Below, in pieces: positions 56,130-64,000 of a DNA stretch of 64,000 nt. The stretch covers positions 62,001 to 126,000 of the forward strand of contig NZ_VAJM01000004.1 of NCBI RefSeq assembly GCF_005771675.1, given 5' to 3'. The stretch comes from Hymenobacter jeollabukensis. GTDB lineage: Bacteria > Bacteroidota > Bacteroidia > Cytophagales > Hymenobacteraceae. The translations under genes were made by a program, and so were the position numbers. Every line of letters starts with the position of its first letter. The first letter of the stretch is position 1. The notes beneath the pieces are model-generated. The model had not been told where the DNA came from and did no database searches. It saw only the letters and a program-made list of their open reading frames with translations.

Positions 56130-57497
56130 ATGGCAACAGCTTCGCCAGCGGCCAGCGCCGCTAAACCACCCGTTCAGGACGCGGGTCCCATCGGGAAATA
56201 CCGCTGGACCATCTGCGGGCTGGTGTTCTTCGCCACCACCGTCAACTACCTCGACCGCGCCGTTATTTCGCTGCTGAAGCCCTACCTGGAGAAGGTCTTC
56301 AACTGGAACGCCGGCGACTACGCCGATATCGAAATTGCCTTCAAGCTGGCCTACTCGCTGGGCATGCTGGGCGTGGGCCGCGTCATCGACAAGCTCGGTA
56401 CCAAAATCGGCTACGCGCTGTCGACCTTCCTCTGGAGCCTGGCTGCCATCGGCCACGCTTTTGTCAGCAGCACCTTTGGCTTCAGCGTGGCGCGCGCCTT
56501 TCTGGGCGTGACGGAGGCTGGCAACTTCCCGGCGGCCATCAAGACCACCGCCGAGTGGTTTCCGCAGAAGGAGCGGGCCCTGGCTACGGGCATCTTCAAC
56601 TCCGGCTCGAACGTGGGCGCCATCATTGCCCCGCTCACCGTGCCGCTAATTGCCGAAACCATCGGCTGGCAGTGGGCTTTCATCATCACCGGCGCCCTGG
56701 GTTTCGTGTGGCTGGTGCTCTGGTTTATGTTCTACGAGGTGCCGGCTCGCCACGCCAAGCTCTCGAAAGCCGAGTTTGAGTACATCCACAGCGACGTGGA
56801 CGACCTCGCGGCGGCGTCCATTACCACCGAACCCAAGGTGTCGTGGTTTAAGCTGCTGACCTTCCGCCAGACCTGGGCCTTCGTGCTCGGCAAGTTCTTG
56901 ACGGACCCGATCTGGTGGTTTTACTTGTTCTGGCTGCCCGACTTCCTGAACAAGCAATACGGCCTGAAAGGCACCGACGTAGCGTTGCCCGTGGCCGCGG
57001 TGTACGTGCTGTCGAGCATCGGCAGCGTGGGCGGCGGCTGGATTCCGCTGAACTTTATCCGGAACGGCTGGGCACCTTTCAAGGCCCGCAAGACCTCGAT
57101 GCTGCTCATCGCCCTGTGCGTGTTTCCCATCGTGTTTGCCCAGCAGCTTGGGCAGCTGAATATGTGGCTGGCGGTGCTCGTTATCGGCATTGCGGCGGCG
57201 GCTCACCAGGCCTGGAGCGCCAATATTTTCACCACCGTGTCGGACATGTTCCCGAAGCGGGCAGTGGCCTCGGTAACGGGCATCGGCGGCATGGCCGGCG
57301 GCCTGGGCGGCATTCTGCTGTCGGCGCTGGTGCAGAAGCGCATGTTCGTGTACTACGAAAGCATCGGCCAGCTCGACAAGGCCTACTTCATCATGTTCTG
57401 GATCTGCGGCGGCGCTTACCTGCTGGCCTGGATTCTGATGCACTTCCTGGTGCCGCGCATGAAGCCCATTCAGCTCGACGGGCCGGCTGCGGCTTAA
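56130..57497 (+). CDS. exuT: MFS hexuronate transporter, anion:cation symporter family
   Basis: A 455-residue inner-membrane symporter with about 12 helices. The first loop motif is VNYLDRAVISLLKPYLEK and the second is GVGRVIDKLGTKIGYALSTF (A-like DRxGxR variant). NFPAAIKTTAEWFPQKERALATGIFNSGSNVG is the ACS family block. By its place after kdgA it should bring galacturonate or other hexuronates into the cytoplasm. Confidence 0.9.
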   Translation: MATASPAASAAKPPVQDAGPIGKYRWTICGLVFFATTVNYLDRAVISLLKPYLEKVFNWNAGDYADIEIAFKLAYSLGMLGVGRVIDKLGTKIGYALSTFLWSLAAIGHAFVSSTFGFSVARAFLGVTEAGNFPAAIKTTAEWFPQKERALATGIFNSGSNVGAIIAPLTVPLIAETIGWQWAFIITGALGFVWLVLWFMFYEVPARHAKLSKAEFEYIHSDVDDLAAASITTEPKVSWFKLLTFRQTWAFVLGKFLTDPIWWFYLFWLPDFLNKQYGLKGTDVALPVAAVYVLSSIGSVGGGWIPLNFIRNGWAPFKARKTSMLLIALCVFPIVFAQQLGQLNMWLAVLVIGIAAAAHQAWSANIFTTVSDMFPKRAVASVTGIGGMAGGLGGILLSALVQKRMFVYYESIGQLDKAYFIMFWICGGAYLLAWILMHFLVPRMKPIQLDGPAAA

Positions 57498-57523
57498 TCT
57501 TAACTGCACGACGGCAATTGAAC

Positions 57524-57612
57524 GTCATGCTGAGCTTGCCGAAGCATCTCTACCGCTTCGTCAGATACAATTCAACGAAGCGGTAGAGATGCTTCGGCAA
57601 GCTCAGCATGAC
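57524..57612. repeat. Perfect 38-bp inverted repeat, GTCATGC/GAAGCATC type
   Basis: Arms 57524-57561 and 57575-57612 are perfectly complementary over 38 bases around a 13-base loop. It is the best-preserved member of the GTCA...TGAC family; half of it recurs in the interiors of the elements at 15588 and 50840. A related arm (GTCAGCAAGCGAGATGTCTC) follows at 57626. Confidence 0.88.
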
Positions 57613-57681
57613 AATACTCCCGGACGTCAGCAAGCGAGATGTCTCGACTTTGCTCGGCCTGACGCCCATATTGTCCTTTCC

Positions 57682-58179
57682 ATGAAACGAATCCTCTCTT
57701 TTTCCATAGCCACCTTGCTCATCTTGGGACTAGCAGCCTTCACCACCATTCACGGCAAAGACGGCAAGCCCAACGCCAAGGACGCGGCGGCGGCCAAGGA
57801 AGTGGAAGCCTTGGAGCGGCAGCGCTTCGAGGCGCAGGTGAAAAAAGACTATGCCTTCCTGGAGAAGGTCTTCGCCGACGACCTGGTGTACACCCACTCC
57901 AACGGCAAGCAGAACGGCAAAACGGACTACATCCAGTCGATTCGCGACGGCAAGAGCGTGTACGACAAGATTGACGTGGAAGCCCTGAACGTGCGCGGCT
58001 ACAACGACGGCAAAGCGGCCGTGGTCAACGGCACCATCACCATCTACCAGCCCAACAAGCCCGACGGCACGCCCAACATTGCCCACCTGAAGTACGTGGT
58101 GGTGCAGATCAAGGACAGCAAAAAAGGCTGGCAGGTAGTGCTGTGGCAGAGCCAGAAGCAGGCCGAACCGAAAAGCTAA
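57682..58179 (+). CDS. Exported NTF2-like (DUF4440) protein
   Basis: A 165-residue exported protein. The start at 57682 gives the signal peptide MKRILSFSIATLLILGLAAF; the longer frame runs over the inverted repeat. The body (ALERQRFEAQVKKDYAFLEK, FADDLVYTHSNGKQNGKTDY, KGWQVVLWQSQKQ) is a DUF4440/SnoaL-like cone fold. Such proteins bind small molecules or act as isomerase-like enzymes; no specific role can be given. It follows exuT beyond the inverted repeat and may be outside the operon. Confidence 0.75.
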   Translation: MKRILSFSIATLLILGLAAFTTIHGKDGKPNAKDAAAAKEVEALERQRFEAQVKKDYAFLEKVFADDLVYTHSNGKQNGKTDYIQSIRDGKSVYDKIDVEALNVRGYNDGKAAVVNGTITIYQPNKPDGTPNIAHLKYVVVQIKDSKKGWQVVLWQSQKQAEPKS

Positions 58180-58300
58180 TTATTCCCTCTTTCGCGGCTC
58201 GTCAGTGGGCCGCGTACCGCAACACTGGGGTGGCTGGGCCGGCGCTATTTTGGCTGTGCAAGCTACCGGTCCGGACCATTCCCGGTCGTTGCGGGAGAGT

Positions 58301-58406
58301 GCAGAACAGTCGTGCTGAGCATGTTGGGGAACTTGCTGGTAGTTAGGTTGCTAACAGCCTGATTCGGCAAGCCGCCTTCAGCGCGCTCAGCATGCTGCGT
58401 TTCTGC
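58301..58406. repeat. Degenerate inverted repeat before fbp
   Basis: GCAGAACAGTCGTGCTGAGC at the left and GCTCAGCATGCTGCG with TTCTGC at the right are imperfectly complementary. It is probably a decayed member of the intergenic family. The rest of 58180-58439 shows only a possible TATTTTGG box near 58247. Confidence 0.45.
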
Positions 58407-58439
58407 CCCCAGTCACACCCCCCTAATTCCCACCCGCAC

Positions 58440-59486
58440 ATGAGCAATACCTCTACCAACCAGAATCCACTGCCCGAAACCAGCATTGCCTCGCCCGTGG
58501 GCACCACCCTGGAGCGCTACATCATGCAAAAGCAAAGCGAGTTTGCTTTTGCCACGGGCGAGTTGTCGCAGCTGCTGCGCGACATTGCCTTGGCCGGCAA
58601 AATCATCAACCGCGAAGTGAACCGGGCGGGCCTGGCGGGCATCACCGGCGCTTACGGCCAGCAGAACGTGCAGGGCGAGGAGCAGCAGCAGCTCGACGTG
58701 GTGGCCAACATCCGCTTTATCCGCGCCCTGCGCAACGGCGGGCAGGCCTGCGCGGTGCTCTCGGAGGAAGAGGACGACATCATCCACACCGGCAACGACC
58801 ACGGCCGCTACGTGGTGGCCATCGACCCGCTCGACGGCTCCTCCAACATCAACGTCAACGTCTCGATCGGGACCATCTTCGCCATTTACCGCCGCGTGAC
58901 GCCGGTGGGCTCCAAGGCCACCCGCGCCGACTTCCTGCAGGGCGGGCGCCAGCAGGTGGCGGCCGGCTACATCCTCTACGGCTCGAGCACCATGCTGGTA
59001 TACACCACCGGGCACGGCGTGGCGGGCTTCACCTACGAGCCGTCGTTGGGCGAATTTTTCCTCTCGCACCCGAGCATCACCATTCCCACCGAGGGCAAAA
59101 CCTTCTCCTGCAACGAGGGCAACTGGTTCGACTACCCCGAGTGCGTGCGCACCTACCTCACCGACTGCAAGCGGCAGCGCTTTGCCGGCCGCTACGTGGG
59201 CTCGTTGGTGGCCGATTACCACCGCAACCTCTTTACCGGCGGCATCTACCTCTACCCGCCCACGGCCAAGAACACCAACGGCAAGCTGCGCCTGCTCTAC
59301 GAGTGCTACCCGCTGGCCTTCCTCATCGAGCAGGCCGGGGGCCAGGCCTACGGGGAGCACGGCCCGGTACTCGACGTGACGCCCATCGACTTTCACCAGC
59401 GCAGCCCGCTTTACATCGGCTCCCCGGCCATGGTGACGGCCTACCAGGACTGTGTCAGCGCGGCCGAGCCGGCGGCTACGGCCTAA
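58440..59486 (+). CDS. fbp: Fructose-1,6-bisphosphatase, class 1
   Basis: A 348-residue enzyme of usual length. The start at 58440 (MSNTSTNQNPLPETS) is preferred over an upstream ATG that reads through the inverted repeat. Metal site ACAVLSEEEDDII and IDPLDGSSNINVNVSIGTIF, and the substrate block KLRLLYECYPLAFLIEQAGG, are intact. It hydrolyses fructose 1,6-bisphosphate, the control step of gluconeogenesis. That fits growth on uronates, which yield only triose phosphate and pyruvate. Its terminator lies just downstream. Confidence 0.96.
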   Translation: MSNTSTNQNPLPETSIASPVGTTLERYIMQKQSEFAFATGELSQLLRDIALAGKIINREVNRAGLAGITGAYGQQNVQGEEQQQLDVVANIRFIRALRNGGQACAVLSEEEDDIIHTGNDHGRYVVAIDPLDGSSNINVNVSIGTIFAIYRRVTPVGSKATRADFLQGGRQQVAAGYILYGSSTMLVYTTGHGVAGFTYEPSLGEFFLSHPSITIPTEGKTFSCNEGNWFDYPECVRTYLTDCKRQRFAGRYVGSLVADYHRNLFTGGIYLYPPTAKNTNGKLRLLYECYPLAFLIEQAGGQAYGEHGPVLDVTPIDFHQRSPLYIGSPAMVTAYQDCVSAAEPAATA

Positions 59487-59499
59487 GCCTCAGCAGCCG

Positions 59500-59544
59500 C
59501 CAAATGCAAAAAGCCTCCCGGGCAGGGAGGCTTTTTGCATTTGG
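59500..59544. terminator. Terminator after fbp
   Basis: A 20-bp perfect stem (59500-59519 with 59525-59544) with a 5-base loop and A/T tracts inside both arms. It works on either strand. Confidence 0.9.
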
Positions 59545-59580
59545 GGCCAACATCCGGCGCGGGGCCCGGTTGATGCCGGT

Positions 59581-60105
59581 ATGACGACTCCGCCCGACAC
59601 CCGCGAAGTATGGCTGCGCGGTCCGCTGCCCGATATGCCCACCCTGGTGCAGCCCGTGGCCCACGCCCTGCTACAGGCCCGCGAAGAGCTGCACGCTGCC
59701 CTGGCCGACTTTCCCGCTGAGCTGCTGTGGCAAAAGCCAGCCGGCGTGGCCTCGGTAGGATTTCACCTGCAGCACCTCACCGGCGTGCTCGACCGGCTGC
59801 TGACCTACGCCCACGGTCAGTCGCTCAGCGAAGCCCAACAAGCCTATCTAGCTGCCGAAGGACAAGAACAGGCTGAAGCTACGCCCGCCACCTTGCTGCA
59901 GGCTTTCGACGCACAGGTCGACCGGGCCCTGGCTCAGCTGCGCGCCACCGACCCGGCCACGCTCACGACGGTGCGCGGCGTGGGGCGGGCGCAGCTGCCG
60001 TCTACGGTCATCGGGCTGCTTACGCACGCGGCCGAGCACACCATGCGCCACCTCGGGCAGCTGCTGGTGACGGCGCGCATTCTGCGGGCCGGCGCCGGGC
60101 GCTAA
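59581..60105 (+). CDS. DinB-superfamily protein
   Basis: A 174-residue four-helix protein of the DinB/YfiT-like group, probably metal-dependent. The His residues expected as metal ligands are in GFHLQHLTG (near residue 62) and HAAEHTMRHLGQ (near 142-149). In this superfamily such proteins act in thiol metabolism or bind metals without known reaction; the role here is unknown. The start at 59581 lies 37 bases past the fbp terminator. Confidence 0.75.
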   Translation: MTTPPDTREVWLRGPLPDMPTLVQPVAHALLQAREELHAALADFPAELLWQKPAGVASVGFHLQHLTGVLDRLLTYAHGQSLSEAQQAYLAAEGQEQAEATPATLLQAFDAQVDRALAQLRATDPATLTTVRGVGRAQLPSTVIGLLTHAAEHTMRHLGQLLVTARILRAGAGR

Positions 60106-60112
60106 GGCGTGG

Positions 60113-60283
60113 CTAGGCTTCGGGCGGAGCCTTGCTGCGGCGGCTCTGCACGAAGCCCACGGCCAGGAACGCCGCCCCGATGCCGGCAAAGGCCCGGTTG
60201 CGGCGCTTGGTCATGCCGATGGTGATGAATACCAGGCCGATGATAAACCAGATAAAGGCGCGGTTGACTTGCGGAGTGGCCAC
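60113..60283 (-). CDS. Small two-helix membrane protein
   Basis: A 56-residue candidate with a GTG start at 60283. It has two hydrophobic segments (RAFIWFIIGLVFITIGM and AFAGIGAAFLAVGFV) separated by TKRRN and a basic tail (QSRRSKAPPEA), a design common in small Bacteroidota membrane proteins. The frame is open further to 60397, but that part has no hydrophobic or start character. It is convergent with the DinB gene and lies between DinB and pirin. The function is unknown. Confidence 0.5.
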   Translation of the reverse strand: MATPQVNRAFIWFIIGLVFITIGMTKRRNRAFAGIGAAFLAVGFVQSRRSKAPPEA

Positions 60284-60353
60284 GGCGAGAAAGGCGTTGC
60301 AGTTGAAACTGCCGCCAAGGTAACACGGATTTCCGGCCGCCGTGGAGCCGTGC

Positions 60354-61226
60354 CTAGTCGTCGAAGGAGCCCAGGCGGCCGCCTTCATAGTCGGCAATGG
60401 CCTGCATCAGCTCCTCGTTGGTGTTCATCACGAAGGGGCCGTAGGTGGCCAGCGGCTCCACGATGGGCGCGCCGGCCAAGACCAGCACGATGCTGTCTTC
60501 GGCGGCGCTGATGCGGATATCCGGCGCATCCCAGCCGAACACAACGAGCTGCTTGGTATGGGCGGGACGGTGCTCGTTGAGGAGCACGTCGCCCTTCACC
60601 ACGTAGAGGCCCACGTTGTAGTCGGCGGGCAGGTGCAGGGTGGTGCTGCTGCCTTCGGGCAGGTGGGCGTCGAGCAGGGTGAGCGGGGAGAAGGTATGGG
60701 CCGGACCCTGCACGCCCTGGTACTCGCCCGCAATGACGCGGATGCGGCCCGGGCCGCTTGCCACGGCCACGCTGGGAATAACCGCCGCGGGCAGCTCCTG
60801 GTAGTTGGGCGGGGCCAGCTTATCCTTGGCGGGCACGTTCACCCACAGCTGAATCAGCTCCAGGGTGCCGCCGCGGCGGGCAAATTCCCGCTCGTGCATT
60901 TCCTCGTGCAGCAGGCCTGCGCCGGCCGTCATCCACTGCACGTCGCCGGGGCCGAGGTGGCCATGGTGGCCGGCGGTGTCGCGGTGGGCGAGGTAGCCCT
61001 GGTACACCACCGTCACCGTCTCGAAGCCGCGGTGGGGGTGCGGGTGCGCGCCCAGGGGCGTGTCGGTGGGCTGCACGGGCGTGGGGCCGGTGTGGTCGAG
61101 GAGCAGGAAGGGGCTGAGCTGCCGGATGCGCGAGCCCGGCATGGGGCTGCACACGTCGAACCCGTCGCCGACGAGCTTTTTAGCGCCGTCGATGACCTGG
61201 AAAATGCGCCGGAAAGGTTTGGTCAT
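60354..61226 (-). CDS. Pirin family protein
   Basis: A 290-residue bicupin. N-terminal metal site: LGAHPHPHRGFETVTVVYQG, HGHLGPGDVQWMTAGAGLLHEE; the C-terminal domain (STTLHLPADYNVGLYVVKGD, IVLVLAGAPIVEPLATYGPF) is complete. Bacterial pirins bind iron and some have quercetinase activity; others modulate enzymes. Which applies here cannot be told. It is monocistronic. Confidence 0.92.
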   Translation of the reverse strand: MTKPFRRIFQVIDGAKKLVGDGFDVCSPMPGSRIRQLSPFLLLDHTGPTPVQPTDTPLGAHPHPHRGFETVTVVYQGYLAHRDTAGHHGHLGPGDVQWMTAGAGLLHEEMHEREFARRGGTLELIQLWVNVPAKDKLAPPNYQELPAAVIPSVAVASGPGRIRVIAGEYQGVQGPAHTFSPLTLLDAHLPEGSSTTLHLPADYNVGLYVVKGDVLLNEHRPAHTKQLVVFGWDAPDIRISAAEDSIVLVLAGAPIVEPLATYGPFVMNTNEELMQAIADYEGGRLGSFDD

Positions 61227-61430
61227 GGTTGTGGAGGGGATGGGGCAGGAAGCGGCGCGCTAGAGGGGTCGGTGGCTCTGACGAAGGGGCGAGGTTTGGC
61301 AAGAAAGCCGCAGGGCCGGCAAATTGTTCGATGCCGCCGACCGGGCCGGGCACACCAACGCCTGTTTAATCTTATTTCAGCTATATGCAGGTGATTTTAT
61401 TTAGCGAAAAACAACGTTTCGGCTGCGCAA

Positions 61431-61490
61431 AGCGCTTCGGCCGCGGCCGGGCCCGGGCTGTGGACCGGGGCCGACCGCGGCCGAAGCGCT
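61431..61490 (-). terminator. GC-rich hairpin past the large T9SS gene
   Basis: A 16-bp perfect stem (61431-61446 with 61475-61490) lies about 35 bases after the stop of the T9SS-sorted gene. The T-tract is weak on the minus strand. The rest of the 61227-61525 gap shows no gene. Confidence 0.55.
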
Positions 61491-61525
61491 GCGGGGTCGT
61501 TGGAGAATCGGACGGCCTGCCGGCC

Positions 61526-63661
61526 TTACTGCTTCAGGAAGCGGGCCGAGGCCGTCCCGACGCGCACCACGTACACGCCGGCGGGCAGCCGCGCTACCGA
61601 TACCCGCGCCTGGCCACCCGTCAGGGCCAGGTGCAGCAGCGGGCGGCCGTGCATGTCCTGAATGACGCCGGCCGGCCCCGCGTCGGGGGCGGCGCTGATG
61701 CTCAGCCAGTCGGTGGCGGGGCTGGGAGTGAGCAGCAGGCCGAGGGCGACGGGGCGCACGGCGGCAATGGGCGAGTAGGTGGCGCTGCCGTCGACGTCCA
61801 GCTGGCGCAGGCGGTAGTAGAGGGTGGCGGCGCGGGGCGCGGCTTCGTCGCGGAACTGGTAGTGGCGGGCGCTGCTGCTGCTGCCGGCCCCGGCTACCCG
61901 GCCGATGGGGGCGAACTGGCGGCCATCGGCGGAGCGCTGCACCTCGAAGCCGGCGTTATTCAGCTCCTGGGCGGTGGCCCAGCGCAGGTCGACGGTGGCG
62001 GGGCCGGCGGCCTGGGCCGTGAAGCCGAGCAGCGTGACGGGCAGCGGGGCCGCGGAGCTGCCGAGGGTGAGCACGCCCAGGTCGGTGAGGCCGGCGCGGC
62101 TGACGGTGCGGGCGCCGGGGTCGACGGTGGCATCGGGCAGGGGCTGCCAGGGGCTGCTGCCGTTGGCGGAGCGGTACAGGACGAGGTTGCTGGTCGGAAT
62201 GCCGTTCAGCTCGGCGTCGCGGTAGGGGAAGACGATGTCGTAGTTGAGGCCGGTGCTGGTGGGGGCGGTGAGCTGGTACTGGCGCAGGATGCTGGCGTTG
62301 CCCTCGGCGCCGGTAACGGCGGTGCCGGTGGTGCGCAGGGCGGTGACGACGCCGGGCAGGGGCGCGGCCTGGGGCGTGAGCTGCAGGCCGTCGGGGAAGG
62401 TGTAGGCGGTGCCGGCCTGGGCCAGGTCGCGGCTCATCTGCAGGCGGCCGAGCAGGTAGCTGGTGGCGGTTTCGGTGAGCGTGGCGTTGCCGAGCAAGGT
62501 GAAGGTGTTGCTGCCCGTGTTCAGAATGCCGCTCATGAAAATCAGGTTCTGGCTCGACGAGGCCGAAAGCAGCAGGGTTTTGGTGCCGGTGCCGGCAATA
62601 GTCAGGTAGTCGAAGGCCAGGCTGCTGCCGCCGATGGTCTGGGAGCCGTTGCCGGTGAAGCGGACGGCGCGGCCGTTGGGCTGAAAGCTGTTGAAGTTGA
62701 AGAAATTTCCGTTCACGTTCAGGTCGCCGCCGATGACGGAGGAGAGGCGCAGGGTGCCGCTGGGGCTCACCGTCACGTTTTGGGCCGTGACGGGCGTGCT
62801 GCTGCTGCCAAAATCGAGGGTGCCGGCCGACACGACCAGGGTGCCGCCGATGGTCCAGCCCGCGCCCCCGCCGCTGCTGCGCGTGATGCCGCCGCCGGGC
62901 GTGGTCAGGTTGAAGTCGAACACGGAGATGCCGCCGAAGCCCGTCACGGTGCCGCCGGGGAAGGTGTAGCTGCTGCGGCTAAAGGGGTTGGTGGTGCCGG
63001 TGCTGGCCGTGCTGCTGACGGTGTAGTAGTAGGTGAAGGCGGGGTTGTTGCCGTTGACGCCCGAGGGGTTGGTGCCGGGCATCTGGTCGTAGATGAAGTA
63101 GGGCTGGGATTCGCTGGCTTCGTAGCCAAACCAGTTGAAGGCGGCGGGGCGGGCGCTCAGGCCGGGCAGGGCCGCCCAGCGCAGGCGCAGCTCGCGGGTG
63201 GTGCCGCCCGAGGTGCCGGCGCTGATGTCGGCGGCGGTGGTGCTGTTGGCCGACCAGCCGCCGCTGCCGTTGGTGCTGCTGAAGGCCAAGTAGTTGCTGC
63301 CCGGCTGCCAGTACACGCGCACGTCGGCGCGGAAGGGCAGGGTGGGGGTGGTGCTGTACTCGGAAGTGCCGGTGATGCTGCCGAAGCTGGCGTTGATGAC
63401 GTTGGCCGGCAGGTTGGGGTTCACGTCGAGGTAGAGGAACACCGGCTCGTTGGGGGCGCCGCCGGTTTTGGCGACGTAGAGGTAGGTATCGTCCCAGGCC
63501 ATGGCCCAGGCGCCGCCCTGGGCCGGGTATTCGCCGCTGTTGATGACGCCGTCCTGCACGGGCGCGGTGCTGACAAACTGGGCGCGGGCCGCGAGGGCAG
63601 CCCATAGGAAACACGCCAGGGCCAGGGCGCCACGGCGAAAGAGTGAGTAAGAGTGGGGCAT
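61526..63661 (-). CDS. Large T9SS-sorted exported protein
   Basis: A 711-residue surface or secreted protein. Signal peptide (MPHSYSLFRRGALALACFLW, cleaved after RAQ). Residues 30-200 form a domain with DGVINSGEYPAQGGAWAMAW and WDDTYLYVAKTGG, resembling carbohydrate-binding DOMON/CBM9-like modules. The middle is a beta-rich, Ser/Thr/Gly-rich region (GTLDFGSSSTPVTAQNVTVS, TIAGTGTKTLLLSASSSQNL) like parallel-beta-helix or filamentous surface proteins. Then come a fibronectin-III-like module (VTLLGFTAQAAGPATVDLRW, AGFEVQRSADGRQF) and a type A T9SS C-terminal domain (LTPSPATDWLSISAAPDAGP, ending AGVYVVRVGTASARFLKQ). The function is unknown; adhesion or glycan binding is a reasonable guess. Confidence 0.85.
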   Translation of the reverse strand: MPHSYSLFRRGALALACFLWAALAARAQFVSTAPVQDGVINSGEYPAQGGAWAMAWDDTYLYVAKTGGAPNEPVFLYLDVNPNLPANVINASFGSITGTSEYSTTPTLPFRADVRVYWQPGSNYLAFSSTNGSGGWSANSTTAADISAGTSGGTTRELRLRWAALPGLSARPAAFNWFGYEASESQPYFIYDQMPGTNPSGVNGNNPAFTYYYTVSSTASTGTTNPFSRSSYTFPGGTVTGFGGISVFDFNLTTPGGGITRSSGGGAGWTIGGTLVVSAGTLDFGSSSTPVTAQNVTVSPSGTLRLSSVIGGDLNVNGNFFNFNSFQPNGRAVRFTGNGSQTIGGSSLAFDYLTIAGTGTKTLLLSASSSQNLIFMSGILNTGSNTFTLLGNATLTETATSYLLGRLQMSRDLAQAGTAYTFPDGLQLTPQAAPLPGVVTALRTTGTAVTGAEGNASILRQYQLTAPTSTGLNYDIVFPYRDAELNGIPTSNLVLYRSANGSSPWQPLPDATVDPGARTVSRAGLTDLGVLTLGSSAAPLPVTLLGFTAQAAGPATVDLRWATAQELNNAGFEVQRSADGRQFAPIGRVAGAGSSSSARHYQFRDEAAPRAATLYYRLRQLDVDGSATYSPIAAVRPVALGLLLTPSPATDWLSISAAPDAGPAGVIQDMHGRPLLHLALTGGQARVSVARLPAGVYVVRVGTASARFLKQ

Positions 63662-63884
63662 GAACGGGTGGTAATATGAGCCTCTAAAATTGCATAGTTT
63701 TTATGGTTTTCGGATGAGGTGATAAGCTTTTAAGGGTGCTGCTGGTGCTGCCCGGCGGTGGTGCCGCTGCCGGGGGTGGTGTTGCGCGAGGCGGCACCGG
63801 TGATGTTGGGGCCGTCGGTGGGGCTGGGGAAAGGCTTGGGGCGCGGCAACGAGGGGCCAGGGCCGCCGGGCAGGCGGCAGGGGC

Positions 63885-63892
63885 TATATTTG
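63885..63892 (+). promoter_or_regulatory. Predicted -7 box before the partial gene
   Basis: TATATTTG matches TAnnTTTG; the partial gene starts 53 or 59 bases downstream. No well-placed -33 element is seen. Confidence 0.4.
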
Positions 63893-63945
63893 GAGGAAGC
63901 TATGTCACATCGGGCTGCCACTGGCCCGACGCGTGGCTTCGATTC

Positions 63946-64000
63946 ATGCTGATGAAGACCACTGTCTACGCCGCGGTGCTGCTGGCCGGCCTGCTGAGCA
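63946..64000 (+). CDS. 5' end of an exported protein, cut by the window edge
   Basis: The reading frame MLMKTTVYAAVLLAGLLS starts at 63946, or with the second ATG at 63952; the hydrophobic stretch is the first part of a signal peptide. Only 18 residues are available, so the product cannot be named. Confidence 0.55.
   Translation, partial: MLMKTTVYAAVLLAGLLS

Noticed and set aside
61385-63607. 740-residue Gly/Ala/Val-rich frame opposite the T9SS gene
   Set aside because: Composition is that of the antisense of a Ser/Thr/Gly/Pro-rich gene; the minus strand has a signal peptide and a T9SS domain.
63730-63921. 63-residue Pro/Gly/Thr-rich minus-strand frame
   Set aside because: There is no convincing start or signal peptide. 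The ending NTTPGSGTTAGQHQQHP is lipoprotein-tail-like, so it could be part of a real short gene, but I cannot support it.

Overview
The window is GC-rich bacterial chromosome from the phylum Bacteroidota, most likely a Hymenobacter-like member of the Cytophagales. The grounds are two SusC/SusD pairs, three proteins with type IX secretion (T9SS) sorting domains, TAnnTTTG-type -7 promoter boxes, few Shine-Dalgarno signals, and many intergenic inverted repeats. No rRNA, tRNA, CRISPR array, insertion sequence or prophage gene was recognised.

Left part (1-28 kb): housekeeping and stress genes in short operons. In order: an S9 peptidase; a three-gene lipoprotein/outer-membrane operon; a T9SS-exported serine hydrolase; an ohrR-ohr peroxide pair with a visible operator; a metal-efflux operon (small His/Cys protein, a CusA-like pump fused to a TolC-like channel, and a membrane fusion protein) whose last two genes are separated by an array of about twelve 21-bp palindromic repeats; a GluQ-like synthetase; endonuclease V; a second serine hydrolase; an alpha/beta hydrolase; two DUF1990 proteins; an alcohol dehydrogenase; a b-type cytochrome; an aminotransferase; a TPR protein; and a divergent aldehyde dehydrogenase.

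Central part (28.4-58 kb): an essentially complete pectin and galacturonate utilisation locus. Outer-membrane uptake uses two SusCD pairs. Depolymerisation uses a GH28 polygalacturonase, a GH105 unsaturated uronyl hydrolase and a fused CE8 pectinesterase-PL10 pectate lyase. Unsaturated uronate passes through KdgF, KduI and KduD to 2-keto-3-deoxygluconate. Galacturonate enters by ExuT and passes through UxaC, UxaB and UxaA to the same intermediate. KdgK and KdgA then give pyruvate and glyceraldehyde 3-phosphate. A LacI-family regulator is encoded inside the locus. A shared operator-like motif (CAACGTT-N6-AACG(A)TTG) occurs twice before the first susC, once before a T9SS cargo gene, once between the regulator and kduD, and in perfect form inside the hairpin between uxaC and kdgK. 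I infer that this is the operator of the regulon.

Right part (58-64 kb): fructose-1,6-bisphosphatase, a DinB-like protein, a tiny membrane protein, a pirin, a large T9SS-sorted surface protein, and the start of an exported protein cut by the window edge.

The observations most worth following are the 21-bp array, in which sequence drifts but dyad symmetry persists; the proposed LacI regulon with an operator inside a terminator hairpin; and a family of GTCA...TGAC-bounded intergenic inverted repeats, two of which enclose complete terminators and one of which looks like an element inserted into another.
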